NCBI RefSeq assembly: GCF_900110835.1
Contig: NZ_FOJG01000002.1
Coordinates: 3,736,698-3,800,697 of the forward strand
Length of the DNA: 64,000 nt
Direction: 5' to 3'
DNA from: Chitinophaga arvensicola
Lineage (GTDB): Bacteria > Bacteroidota > Bacteroidia > Chitinophagales > Chitinophagaceae
Below, in pieces: positions 1 to 8,345 of this stretch. The position numbers were made by a program, and so were the translations under genes. A model generated the notes under the pieces. That model worked only from the letters and a program-made list of their open reading frames with translations. It searched no databases and had not been told where the DNA came from. Positions within the stretch are counted from its first letter, which is position 1; each line of letters opens with the position of its first letter.

Positions 1-96
1 AAAATGGAACAGATCACGGTTACAAAAAACTCCAAGGTACCCGTTGTGATGAGCATTGGTGGTGGCTGGGCTGCGAGAATCGTCCGGAAAAACTGA
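1..96 (+). CDS. C-terminal tail of an unidentified protein (cut by window start)
   Basis: Frame 1 is open from the first base to a TGA at 94-96 and encodes 31 residues, ending in a glycine-rich stretch (SIGGGWAARIVRKN). A hairpin terminator follows within about 15 bases, which supports a real gene end. The GGG motif loosely recalls the end of deacetylase-type folds, but the fragment is too short to assign a family, and no function is claimed. Confidence 0.45.
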   Translation, partial: KMEQITVTKNSKVPVVMSIGGGWAARIVRKN

Positions 97-111
97 TTAT
101 CTATATAAAAT

Positions 112-148
112 AAAAGCGGGGCAGATAACTGGTTATCTGCCCGCTTTT
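112..148. terminator. Bidirectional hairpin terminator
   Basis: The arms at 112-129 and 132-148 pair over about 17 bp with one bulged G and are flanked by A-rich and T-rich runs on both sides. It lies between the convergent gene tail at 1-96 and the minus-strand gene ending at 162, so it can serve both. Confidence 0.8.
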
Positions 149-161
149 ATTTTATTACCTG

Positions 162-788
162 CTACGCATTCTCCTTAAACTGATCCAGCACCTGCCCTAT
201 CTGTGTCAGGTATTTTCCATAATACTTTTTGATCCAGGATTCTGTGATCATCATGATCATGAGTATTAATATTACAAAAGTAACAGCGATACCAATAGCC
301 ATGCCTTTATGCACCAGGGCCTGTTCCAGAACTATGGCCGCCTTATTTGCCTTATCGCTGGCCATAAACATCACGGCTATAATTAATGCGAAAGGAAACA
401 GCGTATAGGTGTAAGCTTTATACATCTCGATATTCAGCTTTGCTTCATAATAAAGTGAATACAGATTATCTTTTGAGCTGAGTGTATTGGTGCGCAGGCT
501 ATTATAGAAGAGATAGAATTTATAAAAATAGTGTACAGAAATAGCTATTACCACCAGGTACATGGCATAAAAAGGTGCGATCATTACTGGGCTCAGGTAA
601 AACATTTTCGGTAAAAACGCACACAATAGCAGGCTGCCAAACTGTACATAAAATTCGAGTTGCATGTTCTTTCGCAGTTTCTCTACTGGCATCTGTAACG
701 ATTTTAATTGATCAACACTGGAAGGAATCACTACTTTACTGTTATCATTATCGTTATTCCAGGCGGATTGTATATCATCAAAATTCAT
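162..788 (-). CDS. Membrane protein cotranscribed with ECF sigma factor (putative anti-sigma factor)
   Basis: A 208-residue protein with a soluble N-terminus (about 1-45), then four hydrophobic segments at roughly 48-66, 70-92, 128-145 and 163-183, and a short charged tail. It has no recognisable enzymatic motif. Its start overlaps the end of the ECF sigma gene by 11 bases, so the two are almost certainly translationally coupled. In Bacteroidota, small membrane proteins in this position usually restrain the sigma factor. That role is inferred from position, not from a recognised anti-sigma domain. Confidence 0.75.
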   Translation of the reverse strand: MNFDDIQSAWNNDNDNSKVVIPSSVDQLKSLQMPVEKLRKNMQLEFYVQFGSLLLCAFLPKMFYLSPVMIAPFYAMYLVVIAISVHYFYKFYLFYNSLRTNTLSSKDNLYSLYYEAKLNIEMYKAYTYTLFPFALIIAVMFMASDKANKAAIVLEQALVHKGMAIGIAVTFVILILMIMMITESWIKKYYGKYLTQIGQVLDQFKENA

Positions 789-1281
789 AACCTTGTTTTT
801 TAATCAGTTCTTTTAATTTGTCTTTCGCCCTGCTGAGCTTCGTTCTGGCATTGCCTTCCGAAATACCCAGGTTTTCGCCGATTTCTTTGTGGGAATAATT
901 TTCGAGATGAAGAAAAACCAACGCTTTTTCTAATCTTTCCAGTTTTTGCACCGCCCTGTAAAAGTGGGTCAGTTGCAGTTCTTTGGTAGCGGTTGCATTT
1001 TCCTCCATAGCTAAGTGTTCTGGCATGGAATCGGTCACCGGCATTTTCTTTTTTTCTTTTTTGAAGAATACCAGCGCGGTGTTCAGTGCCACCCTGTACA
1101 TCCAGGTAGAAAACTGGCTTTGCTGTTGAAAGGAGTCATAGGATTTCCATAACTGATAGATGATTTCCTGCGTCAGATCCTGTTGATCATCATCCGTATC
1201 CATGTACATCCTGGAGATCTTGTGAATGATTCCTTTATGTGCCTCCACTTGTTCAAGAAATTCCTTTTCCTTGGTTTTCAA
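778..1281 (-). CDS. RNA polymerase sigma factor, ECF subfamily
   Basis: A 167-residue sigma-70 family protein. Region 2 spans about residues 10-80 (DLTQEIIYQLWKSYDSF, then FSTWMYRVALNTA). Region 4 spans about 105-160 with a helix-turn-helix (YSHKEIGENLGISEGNARTK). The only start that keeps region 2 complete is TTG at 1279-1281: the in-frame stop lies at 1300-1302, and the first internal ATG would remove part of region 2. The TTG sits 13 bases after the stop of the TraB-like gene, consistent with coupled translation. It presumably directs RNA polymerase to a small regulon under control of the downstream membrane protein. Confidence 0.93.
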   Translation of the reverse strand: MKTKEKEFLEQVEAHKGIIHKISRMYMDTDDDQQDLTQEIIYQLWKSYDSFQQQSQFSTWMYRVALNTALVFFKKEKKKMPVTDSMPEHLAMEENATATKELQLTHFYRAVQKLERLEKALVFLHLENYSHKEIGENLGISEGNARTKLSRAKDKLKELIKKQGYEF

Positions 1282-1294
1282 ATTGGTGCTGGCT

Positions 1295-2170
1295 TTAGTT
1301 CAAAATAGGTTTAACGGTATATCCTTTCTCTCTTAATAATTTGATCACTCCTATGGGGCCTGCCAGGTGTGCACTTCCCACTGTGAAAAAAGTACTTTCC
1401 TGCTTCATCATCTCCGGCATTTTAGCTACCCAGTTTTTGTTTCTTACTTCCAGTAACCAGTGAATACCGTTTTCATCCATCAGTTCCGGAGTAGTGACGG
1501 CGCTGTACAGGGTATTCAGGTCCTCCGCCTTATAGGCTTCCACCATCTTATCATTATTCATTTTTGTACTGTCGAATGCTTTTATCTGGTCAATGATCTG
1601 CTGGTCGTTCATCGATTTCAGCATATACCTGGTTTGCTCGGCCAGTCCTTCAAAATAGCCAATTTCTTTTTTATCTGTCTTTGCCATTTTCACAAAAGTA
1701 TCTTCATAGGATTTCAATTCCTTGCAGGGAAATGATTTCTGGGCCATCAATGACACAAGAACAGCGAGACGGTAGTTTTCAAACGGCGCCAATGGAATGC
1801 CACATGTTTTTTTAAGGATAGAATCTATATCGTGATAATCAGCGGGCGATAGTTTTTTACTCAAAGGCACTTCTGCTGCCATTTCTTTCGCTAAAATGGT
1901 ATTTATTTCCGGATCAAACACGTTGGCTTCAATCACCAGCCGACCAGCCGCGTGCAGGGCTTTTTCTGTTTTATCTGCTACTTTAAAATCTTTTTCACAT
2001 ATCATATGGATGGTACCATACAGGTAAGAGGGCTTTGCGAGGCCATTGCCGGTGATTTCCCATAATAAGGATTTGTCTTTTGCTGCGGGAGCCTGTGCAG
2101 ATGCCCTGCCTGCAAATAAACCAGTTATTACCAACGAAGCTGCTGCGATATTTCTGAAGATATTTTTCAT
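1295..2170 (-). CDS. TraB/GumN family protein, secreted
   Basis: A 291-residue protein with a signal peptide (hydrophobic residues about 7-24, cleavage near ASA-QA). The family signature YLYGTIHM lies near residue 50, and the C-terminal FFTVGSAHLAG-type motif near residue 260. This fold, shared with TIKI metalloproteases, often carries putative metal-binding GxxH motifs, and both are present here. The substrate is unknown. It is the first gene of an apparent three-gene minus-strand operon with the ECF sigma factor and the membrane protein, so it may act in envelope stress. Family membership is clear and the activity is inferred. Confidence 0.88.
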   Translation of the reverse strand: MKNIFRNIAAASLVITGLFAGRASAQAPAAKDKSLLWEITGNGLAKPSYLYGTIHMICEKDFKVADKTEKALHAAGRLVIEANVFDPEINTILAKEMAAEVPLSKKLSPADYHDIDSILKKTCGIPLAPFENYRLAVLVSLMAQKSFPCKELKSYEDTFVKMAKTDKKEIGYFEGLAEQTRYMLKSMNDQQIIDQIKAFDSTKMNNDKMVEAYKAEDLNTLYSAVTTPELMDENGIHWLLEVRNKNWVAKMPEMMKQESTFFTVGSAHLAGPIGVIKLLREKGYTVKPILN

Positions 2171-2272
2171 ATGCTTTTGAATTTCTTTTTCAGATTAGTA
2201 GGCGACTATATCATTTCGTTACAGCTATTCGACACTTTTTTTCAAAAAAATTCAAATCCGCCTCCAGCAAGC

Positions 2273-2299
2273 AAAAGGCCTGCTCCTGGCAGGCCTTTT
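2273..2299. terminator. Hairpin terminator after SUFU-domain gene
   Basis: A perfect 11-bp stem (2273-2283 with 2289-2299) and a 5-base loop, flanked by A and T runs. It lies 22 bases past the stop of the minus-strand gene that ends at 2321. Confidence 0.85.
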
Positions 2300-2320
2300 A
2301 TATTCTTTCTTCTTCTCTTT

Positions 2321-3433
2321 TTAGTCAGCCGGTAGTTCCTGCCGTTGGGTAACGATATGATTCAGTTGATGATGAATCATTCTTTCGAGCAGATCATACC
2401 CCGCGTTAGGCCTGGAATGGGCATATTCCCGTTCCAGTTTGGTAATGGGGCTCAGCCAGTAAAGATTTACCTTATCGCTGTATACAGTGGGTATAGGCAC
2501 GGCCGCACCATTATATAACGCGCTGGAAACGATCACGCTTTCAAAAGGCGCCGGCAACTCCGCCGAGATAGTATGCCCTTCCCCTAACCAGGTAACCTGC
2601 TTCCAGGGTCTGTCGGCGATACCGGATATCAATCCGGCCATGGCCATGATTTCTTTATCGGTAAAATCAGTTTTACTCACTGCCATAGCCAGTTCCATTC
2701 TGCGGAAGCCCGGGGCGCGGTCGTTGTATAACAATTCCACCCAGGGCATCGGGCGGATGCTCACTCCAAGGGTAAGCAGGTACACCACACCATCCTTTTC
2801 AAATTTACCCAATCCCATAGGAGGCCATTGACCACCGTCTATGGCATAGTATTGTACCAGTGGTCCAAACATTTCCTCATACGCCTTGATATATTGATCC
2901 TGTAAAATGCTCCAGGCCTGGCTGGCTTCATCTTCCCAGTCTTTCCAGAAAGCAATGGCCTGATCCACGCGTTCGTACATCGCATTCACGCCCCGTTTGC
3001 CCAGCGGCATCAGGCGGTCGGTGTCTGCGGCATCGATACAATCCGCAGCATAGGCTACCGCATGTTCCTCATTATACAGGCTCCAGCCCGGAATAACACC
3101 CAATATCTCATTATCATATAAAACGGCGGCGCCGTCTCCTTCTTCCATCCATACAATCGTAATCCGCTCCGCTTCCAGTGGCGCCTTCCCTTCCGGATGA
3201 TTGCAGTAGGGGGCTTCCAGCATGGGAGCCATTCCTTCTTTCATAGCAGCTACATCCCGCTGTGGAGGCGCAGGCTGCAGGTTACGTAACCAGCAGGGAC
3301 GGGGAGAATATTTAGTGGTAAGTAATTCAGACGGATACAGGTAAAAATAAGCCACTCTCTCGTCCTGTTCCACTATGGCGTACATCGTTCCCCTGTTATT
3401 TGGCTGGTCAATCAGTATTACCGGCTCAGACAT
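2321..3433 (-). CDS. Suppressor-of-fused (SUFU) domain protein
   Basis: I start this 370-residue cytosolic protein at ATG 3431-3433 (MSEPVILID). The frame extends upstream to a TTG at 3460 but adds only nine poorly coding residues. The C-terminal half (about residues 180-345) resembles the bacterial SUFU domain: a WVELLYNDR strand, an RRMELAMAVS strand, then PWKQVTWLGEGHTI and FESVIVSSA. Bacterial SUFU proteins occur as immunity proteins of polymorphic toxins and as stand-alone proteins of unknown role. No toxin gene is adjacent, so no function is assigned. It is a monocistronic gene with its own terminator. Confidence 0.7.
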   Translation of the reverse strand: MSEPVILIDQPNNRGTMYAIVEQDERVAYFYLYPSELLTTKYSPRPCWLRNLQPAPPQRDVAAMKEGMAPMLEAPYCNHPEGKAPLEAERITIVWMEEGDGAAVLYDNEILGVIPGWSLYNEEHAVAYAADCIDAADTDRLMPLGKRGVNAMYERVDQAIAFWKDWEDEASQAWSILQDQYIKAYEEMFGPLVQYYAIDGGQWPPMGLGKFEKDGVVYLLTLGVSIRPMPWVELLYNDRAPGFRRMELAMAVSKTDFTDKEIMAMAGLISGIADRPWKQVTWLGEGHTISAELPAPFESVIVSSALYNGAAVPIPTVYSDKVNLYWLSPITKLEREYAHSRPNAGYDLLERMIHHQLNHIVTQRQELPAD

Positions 3434-3532
3434 AATTACATTTTTTTTAAGATCCTGCAAATGAAGGCATTCCTGTCAGGGTTATAATTCCTGCTTTATT
3501 TGCCGTATTTTGTCAATTATACAATTATTTTT

Positions 3533-4303
3533 ATGAAGATATATTCCACCTTGTTATTTGTATGCCTGATGCTTTGTTCTGCTACCATAAGCGCCAAAGA
3601 GCGCCAGTTTTACCAGATTAAAATCTATCACCTGAAAACAAAGGATCAGGAAAAAATGGTAGATGCTTACCTGGAAAAGGCTTTCCTGCCGGCATTACAT
3701 AAGGCAGGCATCCCGCAGGCCGGCGTCTTCAAACCACTGGAAGCCGATACAGCGGATATCAGGATCTATGTACTGATCCCGTTTAAATCGCTGGAACAAT
3801 TTACCAACCTGGATAAAACATTACAGGCAGATAAATCATTTGTTGATAACGGGAAAGACTACACGGACGCAGCCTGGGATAAAATGCCCTATACCCGTAT
3901 AGAGTCGATCCTGTTGCTGGCGTTTCCCGGTCTGCCCGTACTACAGGCTCCTTCCCTGCAGGCGCCCAAAAGCGAACGGGTATACGAATTACGCAGCTAT
4001 GAAAGTCCTACCGAAAAATACCATGTTAATAAAGTAAAGATGTTTAATACCGGCGATGAAATCGGTATCTTCAAAAATCTGAACTTTAATGCGGTGTTTT
4101 ATGCGTCCGTTATTTCCGGACCACGTATGCCCAATCTGATGTACATGACTACATTCAATAACAAGGAAGACCGTGATGCACACTGGAAAGCATTTGTTGC
4201 GGATCCAAAATGGAAAAGTCTTTCTGCCCTGGAAGAATATAGTCACAATGTATCTAAATCAGATATTCTCTTTTTAAGACCCACAAATTATTCTGACCTG
4301 TAA
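3533..4303 (+). CDS. NIPSNAP family protein, exported
   Basis: About 256 residues from ATG 3533. An in-frame TTG at 3500 would place a polar stretch before the signal peptide and is less likely. There is a signal peptide over residues 1-20, then two tandem ferredoxin-like halves. The second (from about residue 150) has the NIPSNAP pattern of YELRSYESPTEKYH followed by an MTTFNNKEDRDAHWKAF segment. NIPSNAP proteins have no agreed enzymatic role. It is convergent with the LysR gene and shares a terminator with it. Confidence 0.85.
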   Translation: MKIYSTLLFVCLMLCSATISAKERQFYQIKIYHLKTKDQEKMVDAYLEKAFLPALHKAGIPQAGVFKPLEADTADIRIYVLIPFKSLEQFTNLDKTLQADKSFVDNGKDYTDAAWDKMPYTRIESILLLAFPGLPVLQAPSLQAPKSERVYELRSYESPTEKYHVNKVKMFNTGDEIGIFKNLNFNAVFYASVISGPRMPNLMYMTTFNNKEDRDAHWKAFVADPKWKSLSALEEYSHNVSKSDILFLRPTNYSDL

Positions 4304-4309
4304 TCTCCA

Positions 4310-4340
4310 GGGTGGCGGGCCAGTCCTGCCACCCATTTTT
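4310..4340. terminator. Hairpin terminator between convergent NIPSNAP and LysR genes
   Basis: The arms 4310-4319 and 4325-4334 pair over 10 bp with one mismatch and are followed by a T run at 4336-4340. Confidence 0.7.
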
Positions 4341-5245
4341 TATACCGTTACAGCTTCCCCGAACAGGGCTTTCACCGCTTCGATATTTACCGCAGTGGCC
4401 TTTGTTTTATCGTAGGCCAGGTAGATGGTATTGATAGTAGGCTCATTCCCTTCCCATAAAAGTTGCAGTTTTTTCTGCTTTACCAGGTCTTTTACCAGGT
4501 AATCCGACGCCACAGTGATACCGGGTACCTCCTGCATGGCCTTCAGGATAGAATCGAAACCGGGGATAATAAAGCGGGGGCGGAATCCCGGCCTTTTCCT
4601 GAAATTATGCAGCCAGAAACGGCGGATGGCCAGCAAGTCGCTGCTATAGGCGAACCAGGGCTGCATCTGCATCCAGTCTTCTATCTGCGCAATATCATTC
4701 TGACGGATAAACTTCTTTAAATGAGTCGTGTCCATCTGCGGGCTTCCCACCAGTACAAATTTTTCCAGCAGCACCGGCTCACTCACGATGTTCTTTTCTT
4801 CCACTGCGCTGGTAGATATCACGAAATTAAGATCTCCTTTCAGCAACTTTGCTACCAGGTCTTTCGTCAGCCCGAACTCCACTACCAGGTTAGCATCTCC
4901 GATCCGGTCGATGTTACCGGATAACCGGGCATCAAAAAACTCCTTCGGCGCTCCTACATTGATGACTGTCATACAACGGGCCACGCAGCTGCGACTGAAA
5001 TCGCCTTCCACTTTTTCCAGTTTCTCCACCGATTCGATGATCTGTGTATAAAACAATTTGCCATAGCTGGTAGGCACCATCTGCCGGGGCTTACGCTCAA
5101 ACAAAGGATGACCGATATAATTTTCCAGGGCGGATAAATGCTGACTTACATTGGGCTGTGAGATCAGCAGTTCCTGTGCGGCGCCGGTTAAGGTGCCAGA
5201 CTGGTAGATGGCCTTAAAGGTACGGTACCATTCAAAATTGATCAT
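4340..5245 (-). CDS. LysR-family transcriptional regulator
   Basis: 301 residues. There is an N-terminal winged helix-turn-helix (about 1-62, GAAQELLISQPNVSQHLSAL) and a substrate-binding domain (about 90-295) of the type that senses small ligands. It is transcribed divergently from the encapsulin operon across a 199-base gap. A perfect inverted repeat lies directly upstream of its start. LysR proteins typically repress themselves and activate the divergent gene, so this is the best local candidate for the encapsulin regulator, perhaps sensing a sulfur metabolite. That link rests on position only. Confidence 0.92.
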   Translation of the reverse strand: MINFEWYRTFKAIYQSGTLTGAAQELLISQPNVSQHLSALENYIGHPLFERKPRQMVPTSYGKLFYTQIIESVEKLEKVEGDFSRSCVARCMTVINVGAPKEFFDARLSGNIDRIGDANLVVEFGLTKDLVAKLLKGDLNFVISTSAVEEKNIVSEPVLLEKFVLVGSPQMDTTHLKKFIRQNDIAQIEDWMQMQPWFAYSSDLLAIRRFWLHNFRKRPGFRPRFIIPGFDSILKAMQEVPGITVASDYLVKDLVKQKKLQLLWEGNEPTINTIYLAYDKTKATAVNIEAVKALFGEAVTV

Positions 5246-5273
5246 AGCATAAAATTATAAAAACATTTATGCT
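5246..5273. promoter_or_regulatory. Inverted repeat, probable LysR operator
   Basis: AGCATAAA at 5246-5253 and TTTATGCT at 5266-5273 form a perfect 8-bp inverted repeat with a 12-base A/T spacer, close to the T-N11-A layout of LysR sites. It begins one base upstream of the LysR start codon, in the shared control region with the encapsulin operon. Operator function is inferred. Confidence 0.55.
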
Positions 5274-5444
5274 TATCAATAAAATTCATCAGTTAATTTA
5301 TACTATAATTTCCGCGTCAATAATTAAACAAAAAGACTTAATTTAAGCCTTATTACACCCACCAGCAGGACGAAAATGAGCCACCACACATTTTCATTCC
5401 TGGTAACAACACCACTTTTTTAAAAATTCAAAAACTGATCCCCC

Positions 5445-6368
5445 ATGGCTGATGAAACTCAACAGAAGGTGCAGACTGCCCTTGGCGACGTCGCCGCAAG
5501 ACAACTTGCCATTGCCACCCGCACGGTGCCGCAGATGTCCACCATTACTCCCCGCTGGCTTACAAAGCTGCTGAACTGGATCCCCGTAGAATCGGGTGTA
5601 TACCGGCTCAACAAAGTAAAAGACGAAAGCAATGTAGCCGTAGACTGTTCCGGCAGGGATGAACGCGAACTACCCCAAACGTTTGTGGATTATATTGATA
5701 ATCCCCGTGAGTATAACCTCAGTGCAGTGAATACTGTGCTGGATGTACACACCCGCGTGTCAGACCTCTACAGCAAACCTTACAACCAGATCAGTGAGCA
5801 GTTGCGGCTGATCATTGAAACCATCAAAGAACGCCAGGAAAGTGAACTGATTAACAATAAGGAATATGGCTTATTGAGCAGTGTAGTGGCTTCCCAGCGC
5901 ATTAAAACACGTACCGGCGCCCCTACTCCCGACGATCTGGATGAACTCATTACCAAAGTGTGGAAAGAACCTGGTTTCTTCTTGTTGCACCCATTAACCA
6001 TTGCGGCCTTTGGCCGGGAATGCACCAGACGGGGCGTACCACCACCAACTGTTTCTCTTTTTGGTTCGCAGTTTATTACCTGGCGCGGTATTCCGTTGAT
6101 TCCTTCCGATAAAGTGCCCATTGAAAATGGCAAATCAAAAATCATCCTCTTACGCACCGGCGAAAGCAGACAAGGCGTTGTAGGCCTTTACCAGCCTAAC
6201 TTACCAGGAGAGCAGTCACCAGGTTTATCCGTGCGCTTTATGGGTATCAACCATCAGGCCATTGCGTCTTACCTTGTGTCGTTGTATTGCTCACTGGCAG
6301 TACTGGTAGATGATGCTATTGCTGTTTTGGATGATGTTGAAATAGGCAAGTACCATGAATACAAATAA
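5445..6368 (+). CDS. Family 2A encapsulin shell protein (SrpI-like)
   Basis: A 307-residue protein, the usual length for SrpI-type shells. Recognisable family segments are FFLLHPLTIAAFGRECTRRG in the middle, FGSQFITWRGIPLIPSDKVP, and the near-invariant C-terminus SVRFMGINHQAIASYLVSL ending near GKYHEY. Encapsulins adopt the HK97 phage capsid fold. Family 2A members assemble into small icosahedral shells that package a cysteine desulfurase. That cargo is the next gene, overlapping by 14 bases, so synthesis of shell and cargo is coupled. No cyclic-nucleotide-binding insert is seen, which excludes family 2B. Starvation-linked expression is known for SrpI homologues. Regulation here is unknown, with a LysR gene lying divergently upstream. 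Confidence 0.94.
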   Translation: MADETQQKVQTALGDVAARQLAIATRTVPQMSTITPRWLTKLLNWIPVESGVYRLNKVKDESNVAVDCSGRDERELPQTFVDYIDNPREYNLSAVNTVLDVHTRVSDLYSKPYNQISEQLRLIIETIKERQESELINNKEYGLLSSVVASQRIKTRTGAPTPDDLDELITKVWKEPGFFLLHPLTIAAFGRECTRRGVPPPTVSLFGSQFITWRGIPLIPSDKVPIENGKSKIILLRTGESRQGVVGLYQPNLPGEQSPGLSVRFMGINHQAIASYLVSLYCSLAVLVDDAIAVLDDVEIGKYHEYK

Positions 6369-8004
6369 TTTTCAACCCGATGGATTACCGGATATTGCCG
6401 CGCTGGAGAAACTGGCCAACCAGTTGTTCCACTCCCTGCAATCCGGTAATGATGTGCCTTCAACGGGCTACACATCAGCTGCCCCCATCCAGGACCCGCT
6501 GCTGCAACAGGGAAGTGTAACGGATGTTACACATGCGCCCACCAGTTTACCGGATCCTCATTTCTCCGGTAATGGTGGCATCCCTGCTTCCGTAGCTGGC
6601 AGCGGTATTTCTCCGGCTGCTTTAACGCACCCGTCAGCGGCCTATGATCCTTCCTTTGAACAGGAACTGCAAAAGGCGTTGAAAAATATTCCTTCTTCTG
6701 CTTACACTTCCCAGCTGCCCACAGCTGGTACTTCTTACTATTTCCTGCCAGAAAAAGCCGCCGGAATTACCGGTGTGGCGCAGCCACCACTGGATATAAA
6801 CCGGGTGCGGGCCGATTTTCCTATTCTGCAGGAACATGTAAATGGCCGCAGGCTGGTTTGGCTGGACAATGCCGCTACCACTCAGAAGCCACGAAGTGTG
6901 ATTGAAAGGATCAGTTATTTCTACGAACACGAAAATTCAAATATTCACCGTGCGGCACATGAACTGGCTGCCCGCGCTACAGACGCCTATGAGGGCGCCC
7001 GCGAAAAAGTACGGGCCTTTCTGAACGCTGCTTCCGTTAATGAAATCGTATTTGTACGCGGGGCTACAGAGGCTATCAACCTGGTAGCCAAAAGCTGGGG
7101 CGAACAATTCCTGCAGGCAGGTGATGAAATTATTCTGAGTCACCTGGAACACCACGCCAATATTGTGCCCTGGCAGCAACTGGCGGCAAAAAAGGGACTG
7201 GTGATCAAAGTGATTCCGGTAGATGAAGATGGTCAGCTGATCATATCTGAATACCAGAAATTGCTCAGTACCAAAACCAAGCTGGTCTCCTTTACGCAGG
7301 TATCGAATGCCCTTGGTACCGTAACACCGGCACAGCAGATCGTAGACCTCGCCCACCAGGCCGGCGCCAAAGTACTGGTAGATGGCGCACAGGCGGTTTC
7401 GCATATGCGGGCGGATGTACAGCGGCTCAACTGCGACTGGTACGTGTTTTCCGGGCATAAAGTTTTCGGTCCTACCGGAATCGGTGTATTGTACGGAAAA
7501 GAAGCGCTGCTCAACGAAACGCAACCCTGGCAGGGAGGTGGCAATATGATCAAAGATGTAACGTTTGAGCATACCCAATACCATCCTGCACCCGGACGTT
7601 TTGAAGCAGGTACCGGCAATATAGCCGATGCCGTTGGACTCGGCGCTGCTATCGACTACGTAAATCATATAGGCATTGATGTTATATATCAATATGAACA
7701 TTACCTGCTGGTATACGCCACGCAATTACTGAAAGATGTACCAGGTCTGCGCCTGATAGGCACAGCTCCCGACAAAACCAGTGTGTTGTCTTTTATCTTT
7801 AAGGATTTCACGACGGAACAGGTGGGTGCGGCGCTGAACCAGGAAGGTATTGCCGTGAGATCAGGTCATCACTGTGCACAACCTATTCTGCGCCGGTTTG
7901 GTGTAGAAAGCACCGTGAGGCCGTCCCTGGCGTTTTATAACAGCTGCGCGGATATAGATCTCCTGGTAAATACTTTACTGCGATTACGCAAAAGCAGGAT
8001 ATAA
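6355..8004 (+). CDS. Family 2A encapsulin cargo cysteine desulfurase (SufS-like)
   Basis: 549 residues, about 145 longer than ordinary SufS. Residues 1-147 are low-complexity and rich in Pro, Ser, Gly and Ala, with three ordered-looking patches: LPDIAALEKLANQLFHSL (11-28), GGIPASVAGSGISPA (74-88) and SYYFLPE (127-133). Such extensions target family 2A cargo into the shell. The catalytic domain starts near residue 147. The PLP-binding lysine is K369 in SGHKVFGPTG, the PLP-ring aspartate is D343 in LVDGAQ, the histidine is in LEHHAN (263-269) and the catalytic C507 is in RSGHHCAQP. The enzyme converts cysteine to alanine and a protein persulfide. The start overlaps the shell gene, and no SufE, rhodanese or serine acetyltransferase gene follows. 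Confidence 0.95.
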   Translation: MNTNNFQPDGLPDIAALEKLANQLFHSLQSGNDVPSTGYTSAAPIQDPLLQQGSVTDVTHAPTSLPDPHFSGNGGIPASVAGSGISPAALTHPSAAYDPSFEQELQKALKNIPSSAYTSQLPTAGTSYYFLPEKAAGITGVAQPPLDINRVRADFPILQEHVNGRRLVWLDNAATTQKPRSVIERISYFYEHENSNIHRAAHELAARATDAYEGAREKVRAFLNAASVNEIVFVRGATEAINLVAKSWGEQFLQAGDEIILSHLEHHANIVPWQQLAAKKGLVIKVIPVDEDGQLIISEYQKLLSTKTKLVSFTQVSNALGTVTPAQQIVDLAHQAGAKVLVDGAQAVSHMRADVQRLNCDWYVFSGHKVFGPTGIGVLYGKEALLNETQPWQGGGNMIKDVTFEHTQYHPAPGRFEAGTGNIADAVGLGAAIDYVNHIGIDVIYQYEHYLLVYATQLLKDVPGLRLIGTAPDKTSVLSFIFKDFTTEQVGAALNQEGIAVRSGHHCAQPILRRFGVESTVRPSLAFYNSCADIDLLVNTLLRLRKSRI

Positions 8005-8076
8005 TTTTTTCGGGAGAGGAGGGGATCTGTGTTTGCATTTCACAGAAAAATATAGATCATCTCTTCTTCCGAAAAA
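8005..8076 (+). terminator. Long imperfect hairpin directly after the desulfurase stop
   Basis: The arm starting at 8005, the base after the stop codon, pairs with 8054-8076 over about 23 positions, mostly Watson-Crick with several G-U pairs and one mismatch. An inner 5-bp stem is formed by 8027-8031 and 8041-8045. It is followed by an A/U-rich run rather than a clean U tract, so it may be a weak terminator or an mRNA 3-prime stabiliser. Confidence 0.5.
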
Positions 8077-8226
8077 TATTTTCACACCGGAGAGAAAAGA
8101 AAACACTGCTTACCATCAACACTCCTAACAAGCCACAGCAGCGCATTACAGGCATTTTTATTTTTACCTGAATATCTCATACAAGCTGAAACACGCGGCT
8201 GTGCTCAGAAAAAACAACATTTAAAT

Positions 8227-8256
8227 TTTGCAGTTTAAATTATTTACCTACATTTG
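8227..8256 (+). promoter_or_regulatory. Promoter of tRNA-fMet
   Basis: TTTG at 8227-8230 and TACATTTG at 8249-8256, 18 bases apart, match the Bacteroidota -33/-7 consensus (TTTG and TAnnTTTG). The -7 box ends 10 bases before the tRNA. Confidence 0.8.
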
Positions 8257-8266
8257 CACTCCACAA

Positions 8267-8338
<72 letters not shown>

Positions 8339-8345
8339 CAAATAA

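Noticed and set aside
1..96. Histone deacetylase-like reading of the C-terminal tail
   Set aside because: Only 31 residues are visible. A glycine-rich end is not enough to name a family.
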